A stretch of DNA of 64,000 nt from positions 95,043 through 159,042 of the forward strand of contig JAEYPR010000027.1 in NCBI GenBank assembly GCA_023410535.1, read 5' to 3'. The position numbers and the translations under genes are program-made. Positions 53,693-62,179 of this stretch are shown piece by piece (the stretch's first letter is position 1; each line of letters begins with the position of its first letter). A model generated the notes under the pieces. That model had not been told where the DNA came from, ran no database searches, and saw only the letters and a list, made by a program, of their open reading frames with translations. The DNA is from Bacillota bacterium. GTDB taxonomy: Bacteria; Bacillota; UBA4882; UBA8346.

Positions 53693-53736
53693 AAACAAAA
53701 GCAGCAAGCGCCCGAGGGTCCTTGCTGCTTTTGTTT
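53693..53736. terminator. Terminator between convergent chemoreceptor and ABC genes
   Basis: A 16-bp stem (AAACAAAAGCAGCAAG / CTTGCTGCTTTTGTTT) with a 12-nt loop. Confidence 0.88.
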
Positions 53737-53892
53737 GTACGCCGGCGTACTCCAGATGTCAGGGCAGGCGGTACGGCATAATGGCGATGGTGGAGTCGAC
53801 AATGGGCCTTCGCGCCGGGAGGCGGCTGTTGCGATTGTTCATAATTTGCGATTGGCGCGGTCAACCCATGGGGCATAAGCGTTCGGAGTCAT

Positions 53893-54873
53893 TTACGCCC
53901 GTTGGGTATACATCGTTTTGATCACGCTTTCGATCGGCAGGTCGGCGATGGTTAGATCTTTGATGACGCTGGTCTCGTTGACCGCTTTGATGAACTGGTT
54001 CAACTCAGTCCGGGAATGGTCCAACTCCAGCTCGGCCTCGTAGGCGGAGACGGTTTTGGTGATCTGGACCCCGGGGAAAACGCTGAAGTCCGGGAGCGGT
54101 TTTAAGGTGGAGAGACTGACGGTCTTGATGGTCCCCAAGTAATTGCGGAGCGCTTCCAAGGAATCGTCAAAGACGATTTCGCCGTAATTGATCACGATCA
54201 CCCGTTGGGCCAAATGTTGAATATCATCCAGGTCATGGGTGGTTAGGATGAACGTGACCCCGGCCCGGTTCAGCTCCAGAATAAATTCGCGAATGGTATC
54301 CTTGGCGATCACGTCCAGACCGATGGTGGGCTCGTCCAGGAAGACAACGCGCGGTTGGTGCAGCATGGCCATGATGAACTCGCACTTCATCCGTTCGCCC
54401 AATGAGAGCTGGCGGGTGGGTTTGCGGATGATCGCGCCGACATTGAGCAGTTCGACCATGTGGTTCATGGTCTTGCGGAAGACCGGCGCCGGGATATCGT
54501 AGATCGCCTGGTTCATCTCGAAGGCGTCCAAGGGCGGAATGTCCCAGAGTAGTTGCGATTTTTGCCCAAAGACCGCGCCGATCTTGGCGACGTATTGCTT
54601 CCGCTCTAGCCACGGCGTGTAACCGAGAATTTTCACTGCGCCGGCGGTGGGATGGAGAATGCCGGTGAGAATTTTTAAGGTGGTCGACTTCCCGGCGCCG
54701 TTGGGGCCGAGGAAACCGATCAGTTCGCCCGGGGCGACCTCAAACGAAATTCCCTTGAGGGCATGAAGCAATTGGGTCCTCCGTACGAACAGGCTGGCGA
54801 AGACCTCGCCGAAGTTACTGCCGCGTTCAAAGGTTTGGTAGGTTTTTTGTAGGTTTTGAACCTGGATGCTCAT
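53893..54873 (-). CDS. ABC-2-type transporter ATPase
   Basis: The protein has 326 aa. Walker A is GPNGAGKST, the ABC signature LSLGERMKCE, Walker B VVFLDEPTIGLD and the switch His in LTTHDLDD. The C-terminal tail of about 80 residues is typical of COG4586-type exporters. The start MSIQVQNLQKTY at 54873 has AGGGGG upstream; the longer frame to 55107 runs inside the permease gene. It is last of a three-gene operon with two unlike ABC-2 permeases. The substrate of this family is not known. Confidence 0.92.
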   Translation of the reverse strand: MSIQVQNLQKTYQTFERGSNFGEVFASLFVRRTQLLHALKGISFEVAPGELIGFLGPNGAGKSTTLKILTGILHPTAGAVKILGYTPWLERKQYVAKIGAVFGQKSQLLWDIPPLDAFEMNQAIYDIPAPVFRKTMNHMVELLNVGAIIRKPTRQLSLGERMKCEFIMAMLHQPRVVFLDEPTIGLDVIAKDTIREFILELNRAGVTFILTTHDLDDIQHLAQRVIVINYGEIVFDDSLEALRNYLGTIKTVSLSTLKPLPDFSVFPGVQITKTVSAYEAELELDHSRTELNQFIKAVNETSVIKDLTIADLPIESVIKTMYTQRA

Positions 54874-54875
54874 GC

Positions 54876-55658
54876 TTAGCCCCCTGCGCTTGTATATTTG
54901 CCGAGCATAAAATGCCAATACTTCAGGCCGGCCACCCAAAACGCCAGGCTCATGGCGACGGCAATCCAGACCCCGGGCGCCGGCTTGCCCAGCAAAACGG
55001 CAGTCGGGAAAAAACCGATCATTGCGACCGGGATGATGCCGACAATCACTGTCTGGAGCAACTTGGAAAAGATTGAGGACGGATAGAGCCCGAACGCCGT
55101 CAAGCAATCAAAGATCTCAAAGACCCGGGAGTTGCCGACCCACTGAAAAACGATTCCCGAGAAGCAGAGGATGAACGCGAAATAAACTAACAGCGAGATC
55201 AGAAAGAGCAATCCGAACTGAAACCACTGCCAGCCGCCCGGCGCCGGAAGTTTGGACAAGGCATAGCCGAACAGGACCGCACCGCCGGCCAGTTTGCCGA
55301 GATCCTCGGTATCGTAACCGGTGACCATGCACATCAGCAAGGTCGACCGGGGTTTGATCAACAGCAGGTCAAAGGTGCCTTCGCGGACTTTGGAGAGGGT
55401 ATTGAAGATGATTCCCGAAACGGTCGGGGAGATCACCCCTTTCGAAAGCAGAAAGACCCCTTGGATCAACAATACCTCATAGAGGTTCCAGCCCGGGAAG
55501 GAAGCGCCGCTTCGGTAGACCAGCGCCGTGACCAGCGGAGTGATGAATTCGACCAAAAACATTAAGATAATGCTCGTGAAAAAATCGCCCCGGTAGGCCA
55601 TGCGAGCTGCAACGGCATTACGAAATCCCAAGGCATAAATGCGCAAGGACTGAATCAC
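54876..55658 (-). CDS. ABC-2-type permease
   Basis: The protein has 260 aa and six membrane helices, related to COG3694-type permeases. FNTLSKVREGTFDLLLIKPR is a family-typical cytoplasmic loop. The GTG start at 55658 overlaps the stop of the upstream permease gene by 4 nt (GTGA). It forms a heterodimeric channel with that gene's product. Confidence 0.88.
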   Translation of the reverse strand: MIQSLRIYALGFRNAVAARMAYRGDFFTSIILMFLVEFITPLVTALVYRSGASFPGWNLYEVLLIQGVFLLSKGVISPTVSGIIFNTLSKVREGTFDLLLIKPRSTLLMCMVTGYDTEDLGKLAGGAVLFGYALSKLPAPGGWQWFQFGLLFLISLLVYFAFILCFSGIVFQWVGNSRVFEIFDCLTAFGLYPSSIFSKLLQTVIVGIIPVAMIGFFPTAVLLGKPAPGVWIAVAMSLAFWVAGLKYWHFMLGKYTSAGG

Positions 55659-56509
55659 GCCCCCACCCCCGTGAATTGACTGATCCCAAGGCGCCAAAGC
55701 AACTCGGTGACGACCGCCATTACCAGGACGGCCAAGGCTTGTAATCCGACGATCTGCGGGATGCTATAGTGCATCCCGGCCAGCTCGTAGGAGCCGAGGA
55801 AGACGCGGACCGGGACATAGGTGATGAACTGAAACGGTAAAAAAAACAAGACCTTCTGCACGACCGGCGGGAAAAAGGGTAAGGGGATAAAAACCCCGGC
55901 GCAGATGTCGCGCAACAGTTGGAGCATACGCCGGACGCCGCCGTTCCGGGTGAGCCAAAAGGCGGAGATCCCCGAACAGTAATGAACTTGGAAGAAGAGA
56001 ATAAAGCTCAACCCAATCGAGAGCATAGTCCAGCCCAGCGCAGCCGGGATCAGGCGGATCCTAAACCCGAACCAGAAGATAAGATAGATCGGGACGAACT
56101 CCAGCCAGAATCCCAGGCAGCGGTGGCCGACCTTTTGGGCCAAAGCGAAAAACTGGTGCGAGACCGGGCGTAACATGAAGGTCAGAAATTTGCCGCTATG
56201 AATCAGCATCTGGAGATTCCAGTCGGCCGAATCGTAGATTAGATAGCTGATCATGGCCGTGATCCCGTAGTAGCTGATAATCTGCTCCAATGAAAAGCCG
56301 TTGATTGCCGGTTTGGCCGCATAGACCGCTTTCCAGATGAAAAGTTGGACCCAGAAATAGATCGGCCCTACCAGGAGCGAGACAGTGATATGGCTGCGGA
56401 AGGCCGACCACTCTTTATAAGTGACAAAAGCGACCGCTTTCAAGATCTGCCATTGTCGGAGCAGTGACCGTGAAATGCTGCGGGGACGGAGCGATGTCGC
56501 GATGGCCAC
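55655..56509 (-). CDS. ABC-2-type permease, first gene of operon
   Basis: The protein has 284 aa and six membrane helices. It starts at GTG 56509, where AGGAGG lies 8 nt upstream; the in-frame ATG at 56593 has no ribosome site. IHSGKFLTFMLRPVSHQFF parallels the ReGtxDllLikP loop of the partner permease, as in COG4587-type proteins. With the next two genes it makes a complete exporter of unknown substrate. Confidence 0.87.
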   Translation of the reverse strand: MAIATSLRPRSISRSLLRQWQILKAVAFVTYKEWSAFRSHITVSLLVGPIYFWVQLFIWKAVYAAKPAINGFSLEQIISYYGITAMISYLIYDSADWNLQMLIHSGKFLTFMLRPVSHQFFALAQKVGHRCLGFWLEFVPIYLIFWFGFRIRLIPAALGWTMLSIGLSFILFFQVHYCSGISAFWLTRNGGVRRMLQLLRDICAGVFIPLPFFPPVVQKVLFFLPFQFITYVPVRVFLGSYELAGMHYSIPQIVGLQALAVLVMAVVTELLWRLGISQFTGVGA

Positions 56510-56654
56510 AACGGTACCTCCTGATTGGCAAAATTGCTTTGGAGTCGCTGCCGTTTCCCCGAGCTTTTTCAGGCGCTGGCGCGAACGACTCACGATTCAA
56601 TAGCGGCGCGAACGGGTTGGACTACGGTGCGCGGGGGTCCTGTTCCAGGCGCGG

Positions 56655-57788
56655 CTAGCGTATTCCCGACCAGGCGATGCCGCGCGGGCAGATGACCGCC
56701 TCGGGGGACCAGGCCATCGCGGTCGGACCCATATAAGCGTAAATAAAATCTTCGGCCGGGTCGATCCAGAGCGCGCAGCGGCCGGCCCCTTCGTGACTGA
56801 GATGGCCGGGGCTTAACAGCGGATCTTTATTGATCTCCAGGCCCAAGGTGTAGCTCTTATGTTTAAGCTCGTCGCCCCAATGATAGGCGGGGATGCCGGG
56901 CAAGTGATTGCGGACCATCGCCTCCAAGGTTTTGCGACCGAGCAGTTCATTGCCGTTCAACCGGCCGTGATTCAAAAACAGCTGGCCCAATTGACACAAG
57001 TCGTATAAGGTGGAATATAAACCGCCGCTAGCTTTCCACGCGCTGACCGTCGCGGCCGGCGCGGGCCCAGCCAGCCGGCGTCGTTCGCCTTCGGCCACCA
57101 TACAGACCTGGTCGTGCAGGTGTTGCGGCGGATCGAAACAGGTCCGGGTCAACCCCATCGGTTGGACGATCCGCTCCATGACATATTGTTGATAAGGCAG
57201 CCCGGCGACCCGGGTGACGATCTCGCCGAGGATCTGAAAGCCGATGCTGGAGTAACTCCAGACTTTGCCGGTCTCCGATTGAAGCGGGCCGGCGAGCAAG
57301 CGGCGAATCCAGTTTTCAGCGTCGGTCTCCCGCCAATAATCGGCCGGGAAAGGTTCCTTCCAATAACCGGGGTCGGCGGCCAGCCCCGAGGTGTGCGTCA
57401 GTAAATGAAAGATATTGATCCGGCGGTGCGGGTCGGTGTCGAACTCCGGGATGATAGCGGCCACCGGCTGTTCGAGGTAGATCCGGCCGGACTCCACCAG
57501 TTGCATGATGGCGACGGCGGTATAGACTTTGGTGACCGACGCCACCCGGCGCAGCGAGTCCGGCATAAAATCGCCGCGGTCTTCAAACCCGCGCAATGGA
57601 CCCATGGTCTGCCAGGCGAAGATCTTGCCGTGGCGCGCCATGATAAAACCGGCACACTGAATGGTTTCCCGCTCGATCAGTTCGGCAAACTTCGCCGCGA
57701 GCAGAGCGATTTTGGCAGGATTGTAGTCAACCGCTTCGGGGCTGGTCGAAACCGGCCCCGGGTGAATGGCGAAGGGCGGGTTATGCAT
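56655..57788 (-). CDS. Serine hydrolase of the beta-lactamase class C fold (copy 1)
   Basis: The protein has 377 aa. The SxxK nucleophile motif is RVASVTKVYTA, the YxN-type motif is YSSIGFQILG (Tyr-Ser-Ser instead of Tyr-x-Asn), and a HEGAG motif replaces KTG near the C-terminus. HLLTHTSGL is a family marker. Without a signal peptide it is probably a cytoplasmic esterase or D-aminopeptidase-like enzyme rather than an antibiotic-resistance enzyme. It is a tandem duplicate of the next gene, 14 nt away. Confidence 0.9.
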   Translation of the reverse strand: MHNPPFAIHPGPVSTSPEAVDYNPAKIALLAAKFAELIERETIQCAGFIMARHGKIFAWQTMGPLRGFEDRGDFMPDSLRRVASVTKVYTAVAIMQLVESGRIYLEQPVAAIIPEFDTDPHRRINIFHLLTHTSGLAADPGYWKEPFPADYWRETDAENWIRRLLAGPLQSETGKVWSYSSIGFQILGEIVTRVAGLPYQQYVMERIVQPMGLTRTCFDPPQHLHDQVCMVAEGERRRLAGPAPAATVSAWKASGGLYSTLYDLCQLGQLFLNHGRLNGNELLGRKTLEAMVRNHLPGIPAYHWGDELKHKSYTLGLEINKDPLLSPGHLSHEGAGRCALWIDPAEDFIYAYMGPTAMAWSPEAVICPRGIAWSGIR

Positions 57789-57802
57789 AGGCTCCTCCTG
57801 GG

Positions 57803-58933
57803 TTATAGAATTCCGGACCAGATCATGCCTTGCAGGCCAATGATGGACTCGGGAACAAAATCGATGCGGCTGGGGACGAAGATCGCGGCCACCAGCTGCT
57901 CGGCCGGGTCGATATAGAGCGAGCAGCGTCCCGCGCCTTCATGGCCGAAGGTTCCGGGCGACCCGAACAGGTTCCGGGAGGTGACCCGCCAGCCTAAACC
58001 CTGTTGATACGCAGGATAACGGTCGCCCCAATGAAAGGCCGGGATGCCGTCGGGCAGGTTGTTGCTGGTCATTTGTTCGACGGTCTTGCGGCCCAAAATC
58101 CGTTGACCGTTGAAGGTGCCGCGCTCCAGCATGGTTTGGCCCAGCAGCCATAGATCGTAGAGGGAAGAGTACAAACCGCCCGCCGACCGGGGCGGCCGGC
58201 CATTGCGGGAGGCATTATCGGCCAAGCGGCGTTGTTCTCCTTCCGTCACCATACAAACCTGGGAACGGTAATCGGAGGGAACGTCGAAACCGGTCCGGGT
58301 CATTCCCAGCGGCCGGATTATGTTGTCGGTGACATATTGTTCATAGGGCATGCCGCTGACCCGGCTGACGATCTCGCCTAAGAAAAGATAACCGACGCTG
58401 GAGTAGTTCCAGGCTTTGCCCAGCTTGGCTTGGACCGGTCCGGACAACCCCTCCAGGATCCAGTGGTCGTTTTTTCCGGGCCAGTCCCGGAGGTACGGTT
58501 CCCGGAAATAACCGGGATCGGCCATCAACCCCGAGGTATGGGTGAGCAGATGAAACAGGGTGATCCCTTGATGCATCGGCGTGTTAAACTCGGGGATGAT
58601 CTGCATTACCGGCTGGGTCAGATACAGCGCGCCGCGTTCGATCAGTTGCAAGACGGCGATGGCGGTAAAGATCTTGGTGATGGAGGCAATCGGCCGGATC
58701 GAATCCGGTTGTAATGTTCCGGCGGGCGCGAACCCGCGCAGCGGCCCCATGGCCCGGTGAGCGAAGATCTTGCCTTGACGGGAAATGAGGTAACTGGCGC
58801 ATTGCAATTTGTCGGCCGCGATCAGCCTCGCTAAATGACAGTCGATCTGTTCCAACGTGGGACGGTGATACCGGGCGTCCTCCGGCGTAATTACGGTGTT
58901 GCCCTGCTGGACGCTGAGATTCGCGATGTCCAT
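57803..58933 (-). CDS. Serine hydrolase of the beta-lactamase class C fold (copy 2)
   Basis: The protein has 376 aa and the same organisation as its neighbour: PIASITKIFTA with SxxK, YSSVGYLFLGEIVSRV, HLLTHTSGL and GHEGAGRCSLYIDPAEQ. The two are clearly paralogues by length and motif identity but differ over much of their length, so the duplication is old. It is upstream in a two-gene unit. There is no signal peptide. Confidence 0.9.
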   Translation of the reverse strand: MDIANLSVQQGNTVITPEDARYHRPTLEQIDCHLARLIAADKLQCASYLISRQGKIFAHRAMGPLRGFAPAGTLQPDSIRPIASITKIFTAIAVLQLIERGALYLTQPVMQIIPEFNTPMHQGITLFHLLTHTSGLMADPGYFREPYLRDWPGKNDHWILEGLSGPVQAKLGKAWNYSSVGYLFLGEIVSRVSGMPYEQYVTDNIIRPLGMTRTGFDVPSDYRSQVCMVTEGEQRRLADNASRNGRPPRSAGGLYSSLYDLWLLGQTMLERGTFNGQRILGRKTVEQMTSNNLPDGIPAFHWGDRYPAYQQGLGWRVTSRNLFGSPGTFGHEGAGRCSLYIDPAEQLVAAIFVPSRIDFVPESIIGLQGMIWSGIL

Positions 58934-59079
58934 GTCGGCCTCCGGATATTAAATATTTCAGATAGGTTCTGGTAATTATTGCACAATGGGTTACGAAATC
59001 CTTTAATAACTTTAATTAACTTTCTGTTTCAGCGAAATAGGTCGCAGTCAAGACGGTTCCAAATAGTTCGCGCGCCATT

Positions 59080-59118
59080 GATAACAAAACAACCTCTGAA
59101 ATTTTCCCAGAGGTTGTT
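59080..59118 (-). terminator. Terminator after the ImmA-like gene
   Basis: An 11-bp stem (AACAACCTCTG / CAGAGGTTGTT). On the minus strand it is followed by TTTTGTT. Confidence 0.85.
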
Positions 59119-59122
59119 GATA

Positions 59123-59662
59123 TTACGTTTCATAGATTGCCGCCGTTTCGGCCGCAACGGCAGCCGAGCCGCCGGAAGGCGGTTCCAGCCCCAGGGTTTT
59201 GAGGCGGATCGCCAACGATTGCCGGGAGACGTCGCAGAAGTGACGGAGGTAGTCCGGACCGCGCCAGAGATTGTTGCGGATGAAATCCTCCGGCATCAGC
59301 AATTCTTCGGCGAAGCGGTTGGCTTCGCGGTTGAGACCCCAGGCGACCGAACGGCCGAGCTTGTCCGCGCCGTTAAAACTCAAATCGTATTCCGCGAAAT
59401 GGCCGAGCAGAATATGGCCGAGTTCGTGGGCGATGGTCCAGCGCAGCCGACAGGAGGCGGTTACTTTTTTCAGAATGATCACATACCGGTCGCGGATGCA
59501 GAAAGTGACCGCCTCTTCGTTTTTGTCGAGCGCCTCGTCGTGGAAGCGGACGACGTAATCACAAGCCTCGCAGATGCCCAACACGTCCACCGGCAGCACT
59601 TTGGGGAGCTTGGTCAAAACCTGGCGGGCCACATCTTGAGCGTACGCTTCGCGGACCATCAT
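59123..59662 (-). CDS. ImmA/IrrE-family metallopeptidase
   Basis: The protein has 179 aa. The zinc motif HELGH lies in WTIAHELGHILLGHF, with NREANRFAEELLMP as the third-ligand region. ImmA-type peptidases cleave the XRE repressor encoded with them to induce an ICE or prophage. The gene follows the repressor with a one-base overlap (TAATG). Confidence 0.92.
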   Translation of the reverse strand: MMVREAYAQDVARQVLTKLPKVLPVDVLGICEACDYVVRFHDEALDKNEEAVTFCIRDRYVIILKKVTASCRLRWTIAHELGHILLGHFAEYDLSFNGADKLGRSVAWGLNREANRFAEELLMPEDFIRNNLWRGPDYLRHFCDVSRQSLAIRLKTLGLEPPSGGSAAVAAETAAIYET

Positions 59663-60093
59663 TAGCTGTGTTTATCGACTTCGTCCAGGATCCGTAAGGA
59701 GATCTTGGCAAGTTCTAGTTTTTTCTGACGTTGCTCGGGGGTGAGTTTGGACCAGGACCGGCGGACAAAGGCGATCAATTCGGCTTCTTCGTCGTTGATG
59801 GTCCGGATTTCGTAGCGCGGGACCTCGGGGATCCGGCCGTCCAACGCGGAAGGGCCCGGTTGCCAGGTGGGATCCAGGTGTCCGGCGACCACCATCATCT
59901 CTTCATAGGTTACGCCATGAGCGTAGTCGGCCAGTTGTTTGATGGTCTGGGGATTGGGCGGCGTATCAAGCAGCCCGCGGGAGAGCCGCGAGATATGGGC
60001 CGACGAGATTCCGGTCTGACGCGCGTATTCGTTTAGGGACCGGTCTCCTTGGGCTTTAATGAGCAATTTGGCAAACCGTTCTTTATCAAACAT
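59662..60093 (-). CDS. XRE-family repressor (ImmR-like)
   Basis: The protein has 143 aa. A helix-turn-helix lies at about residues 18-45 (SLNEYARQTGISSAHISRLS), then a variable C-terminal part. The ATG 60093 is chosen because an in-frame ATG at 60120 falls inside the -10 box of its own promoter. It is divergent from the zinc-domain gene and paired with the ImmA peptidase, the usual immunity switch of ICEs and prophages. Confidence 0.9.
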   Translation of the reverse strand: MFDKERFAKLLIKAQGDRSLNEYARQTGISSAHISRLSRGLLDTPPNPQTIKQLADYAHGVTYEEMMVVAGHLDPTWQPGPSALDGRIPEVPRYEIRTINDEEAELIAFVRRSWSKLTPEQRQKKLELAKISLRILDEVDKHS

Positions 60094-60118
60094 TTCCCAA
60101 CACTCCTTTTCATATCTC

Positions 60119-60147
60119 ATTATAGCAGGTTTATTGACCATAGTAAA
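60119..60147 (-). promoter_or_regulatory. Leftward promoter of the XRE repressor
   Basis: On the minus strand, TTTACT (60142-60147) and TATAAT (60119-60124) are spaced 17 bp, about 20 nt before the predicted start. Confidence 0.8.
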
Positions 60148-60175
60148 TACTAAAACCTTGATTTGACGGAGGAAT

Positions 60176-60189
60176 TGACAATATTGTCA
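60176..60189. promoter_or_regulatory. Candidate repressor operator
   Basis: The 14-bp perfect palindrome TGACAATATTGTCA lies between the divergent promoters. Its ACAATATTG core recurs at 60320-60328, just downstream of the rightward -10 box. Confidence 0.6.
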
Positions 60190-60279
60190 GTGAATTTGGG
60201 TTGAACTCGGGTTTTTTGGTGAACGGAAGTAATGTTTCCTGGATGAAATAAAATATTTATCAAAAACAACATTTTTGTA

Positions 60280-60308
60280 TTGACTCAAGAAAACAAACGG
60301 AGTATATT
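60280..60308 (+). promoter_or_regulatory. Rightward promoter of the zinc-domain regulator
   Basis: TTGACT at 60280 and TATATT at 60303 are spaced exactly 17 bp, 37 nt before the start codon. The downstream ACAATATTG at 60320 could let the repressor block it. Confidence 0.82.
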
Positions 60309-60344
60309 ATTACTTAAGAACAATATTGAATCGAGGTAATAAAA

Positions 60345-60995
60345 ATGAATCGTTGGGAATTGGATCCGGCCCAAAAAGTGGCGCTGGAAATCTGGCTGCG
60401 GGAGATCACCCGGTCGCCGGGCCGACCCCGGGGCAATCTGAGCAAAGCCGCGTTGATGCTGGGAATCGACCCGAGCCATTTGAGCCGGGTACTGCATGAA
60501 CCGGAACGGAAAATTAGCGAGCGTTTGAAGCAAAACCTGCTGGATCTCCTGGAACGGGAAGGGTCTGACTTGGGCGAGGGTCTTTTTTTGCCCAAATCGT
60601 TACATGAGAGTAATAAAAACGTTGATTATGCAGGGCGGGAGGATGGCGAAATGCGGAATCCCTATGATGATGCGCCGGTTCAATACAGCTGCAAGGGCTG
60701 CGACGCCGGGATCGAGCCGGGGGAGCGGGGCTTGGAGTTCAGTATTTATACGCCGTTGGTGGGGTTGGTCCATTTTCAGGTGCACGATGATTTTGAGTGT
60801 TTGAAGGAGGCCGCCGTCACGGAGCGGGGTTCGGGCCGGCCGGAGACGGCGGGGGCGATTTGTTATGGCTGTGAGTTGGATCTCCTGCCCGGGCAGGGAT
60901 GGATGCGGGTTCATAATGGCCGGCGCTGGGTCTGGGTCCATGATGACGAGGAGTGCCTGAAGGAGGCGTTGGGGGCCAGGGGCTTTGAAGCGTAG
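60345..60995 (+). CDS. HTH protein with duplicated zinc-ligand domain
   Basis: The protein has 216 aa. An N-terminal helix-turn-helix is likely (GNLSKAALMLGIDPSHLSRV, about residues 30-50). The C-terminal half contains two tandem modules. The first is CKGCDAGIEPGERG ... HDDFECLKEA, the second CYGCELDLLPGQGW ... HDDEECLKEA. Each has CxxC plus a later HDDxEC, a plausible C-C-H-C zinc site. I do not recognise the family. It is the first gene rightward from the XRE switch, the position of an early regulator or antirepressor. Function unknown. Confidence 0.8.
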   Translation: MNRWELDPAQKVALEIWLREITRSPGRPRGNLSKAALMLGIDPSHLSRVLHEPERKISERLKQNLLDLLEREGSDLGEGLFLPKSLHESNKNVDYAGREDGEMRNPYDDAPVQYSCKGCDAGIEPGERGLEFSIYTPLVGLVHFQVHDDFECLKEAAVTERGSGRPETAGAICYGCELDLLPGQGWMRVHNGRRWVWVHDDEECLKEALGARGFEA

Positions 60996-60999
60996 GCGC

Positions 61000-61121
61000 T
61001 GCGCCGTGAAAAGGGGTACATTGCTGCGTTGCTCAGTCGTTTCGGTCCTCAACGTACGGATAGTACGCCTGCGGTCCTCACTTCCTTCGCGCCTTGCACT
61101 GCACTCCCTTTTGACGGCGCA
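61000..61121. repeat. Hairpin-ended ~120-bp repeat (family A, copy 2)
   Basis: The ends are TGCGCCGTGAAAAGGGG and the complement of TGCGCCGTCAAAAGGGA. The interior is very close to copy 1 (GGTCCTCAACGTAC ... GCGGTCCTCACTTCCTTC). Confidence 0.85.
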
Positions 61122-61149
61122 CGGTATGGTGCTAATTGAAAAAATGAAT

Positions 61150-61270
61150 GGGTGCCCCCGGCGCTTTAGGTATGGCGCGGGACTGCAAACACCTCGACTG
61201 GAATGGGACTTGTGTTGTAGAGGGTAGATGGATTGCGGGGGTAGGGAACAGCACTACGCTGGTTCCCTCG
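61150..61270. repeat. GC-rich repeat (family B, copy 3)
   Basis: It begins GGTGCCCCCGGCGC and has GCGCGGGACTGCAAACACCTCG. It extends to a hairpin (GGGAACAGC ... GCTGGTTCCC), shared with copy 4. Confidence 0.8.
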
Positions 61271-61295
61271 GACGGAAAGTAGGGTTGATCAAGGT

Positions 61296-61325
61296 CCCCC
61301 TCGCTGCGTCGTCGCAGCGAGGGGG
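61296..61325. repeat. Strong intergenic hairpin in the repeat block
   Basis: A perfect 13-bp stem (CCCCCTCGCTGCG / CGCAGCGAGGGGG) with a 4-nt loop, between the family B and D repeats. No T run, so not a classical terminator. Confidence 0.85.
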
Positions 61326-61483
61326 AAGCCCCGGTGTTGCTGCTGGCAGGGTAGTAACGCAGGGGGTGAGTCGCTCGGCCCGGTTCCCCGGACTTGTGGG
61401 GGTGGAAGATGACCCAACCCGGGAGGGTTTGAGATAGCTTGCGGACTCCAGCCCAGGAGGTTACTCCCGGGCGCTCAATCCAA

Positions 61484-61672
61484 CCACCCAAACGGGAAAT
61501 TCCGGTCCCGGAATCTCCGGGCCGGGTACCGTGATGTCGAATTATGGCGGTAAAAAACCCGATTCTGGTACCGGGATGTCGGATCCTGCTAGCCGGGTGG
61601 CGGATTTTGGTACCGAAAAAGGCCGTTCCGGAACCGGGCAAGGGAATTTCGGAACCGGAATCGACGCGATAA
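61484..61672. repeat. 21-nt-unit tandem array (family D, copy 5)
   Basis: Nine units of exactly 21 nt. GTACCG starts recur at 61526, 61568 and 61610, every second unit, and GATGTCG cores match the arrays at 2930. It is in the same orientation as copy 1 and lies just upstream of the ArpU-like gene. Confidence 0.88.
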
Positions 61673-61705
61673 GGTTTTAGATATTAATGTAAAGGAGTGG
61701 CTGGA

Positions 61706-62179
61706 ATGAATCGGATGGCGATTACGCAATCGGGTTTGCCGCGGCCGGTGGTCCGGGCGGTGGAATGGGAGTTGCGGCATTTGGGAGTGTACCGGAAGAC
61801 GGTGCAATTGTTGCGGGAAGAACTGGTGGAGCTGCGGGAGTCCTTTGGGGTGCAGGCCGGAGAGGGACCCAAGGTGCAGGCGGGACTGGTGGACCGGGTG
61901 GGACGGCAGGCGGTGAAGCTGGTGGATTTAGAGGACAAGCTGCGGGTCTATGAGCTGAAACTACGGGCGTTGGAAGCCGGGGTGGCGGTGTTGGGCGCCG
62001 ATGAACGGGCTTTGGTGGAGCTGCGTTATTTTCATCCTTTGGAGTACAACCATGAGCAGACGATGATCCACTTGGGTTGGAACCGCAACCGTTATTACCG
62101 GGTGCGCGGCAGCGCCATCGCCAAGGTGGCGTTGGTGTTGGGTTTGGACGAAGGAGTTGAGGCCGATGCGGGCGCGTAA
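61706..62179 (+). CDS. ArpU/RinA-like phage transcriptional regulator
   Basis: The protein has 157 aa. It is largely helical, with a C-terminal sigma-70 region 4-like helix-turn-helix (ADERALVELRYFHPLEYNHE, then IHLGWNRNRYYRVRGSAIAK). This is the layout of ArpU/RinA-type activators of late phage genes. ATG 61706 has AAAGGAG 8 nt upstream. It overlaps the next gene by 14 nt. Confidence 0.75.
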   Translation: MNRMAITQSGLPRPVVRAVEWELRHLGVYRKTVQLLREELVELRESFGVQAGEGPKVQAGLVDRVGRQAVKLVDLEDKLRVYELKLRALEAGVAVLGADERALVELRYFHPLEYNHEQTMIHLGWNRNRYYRVRGSAIAKVALVLGLDEGVEADAGA

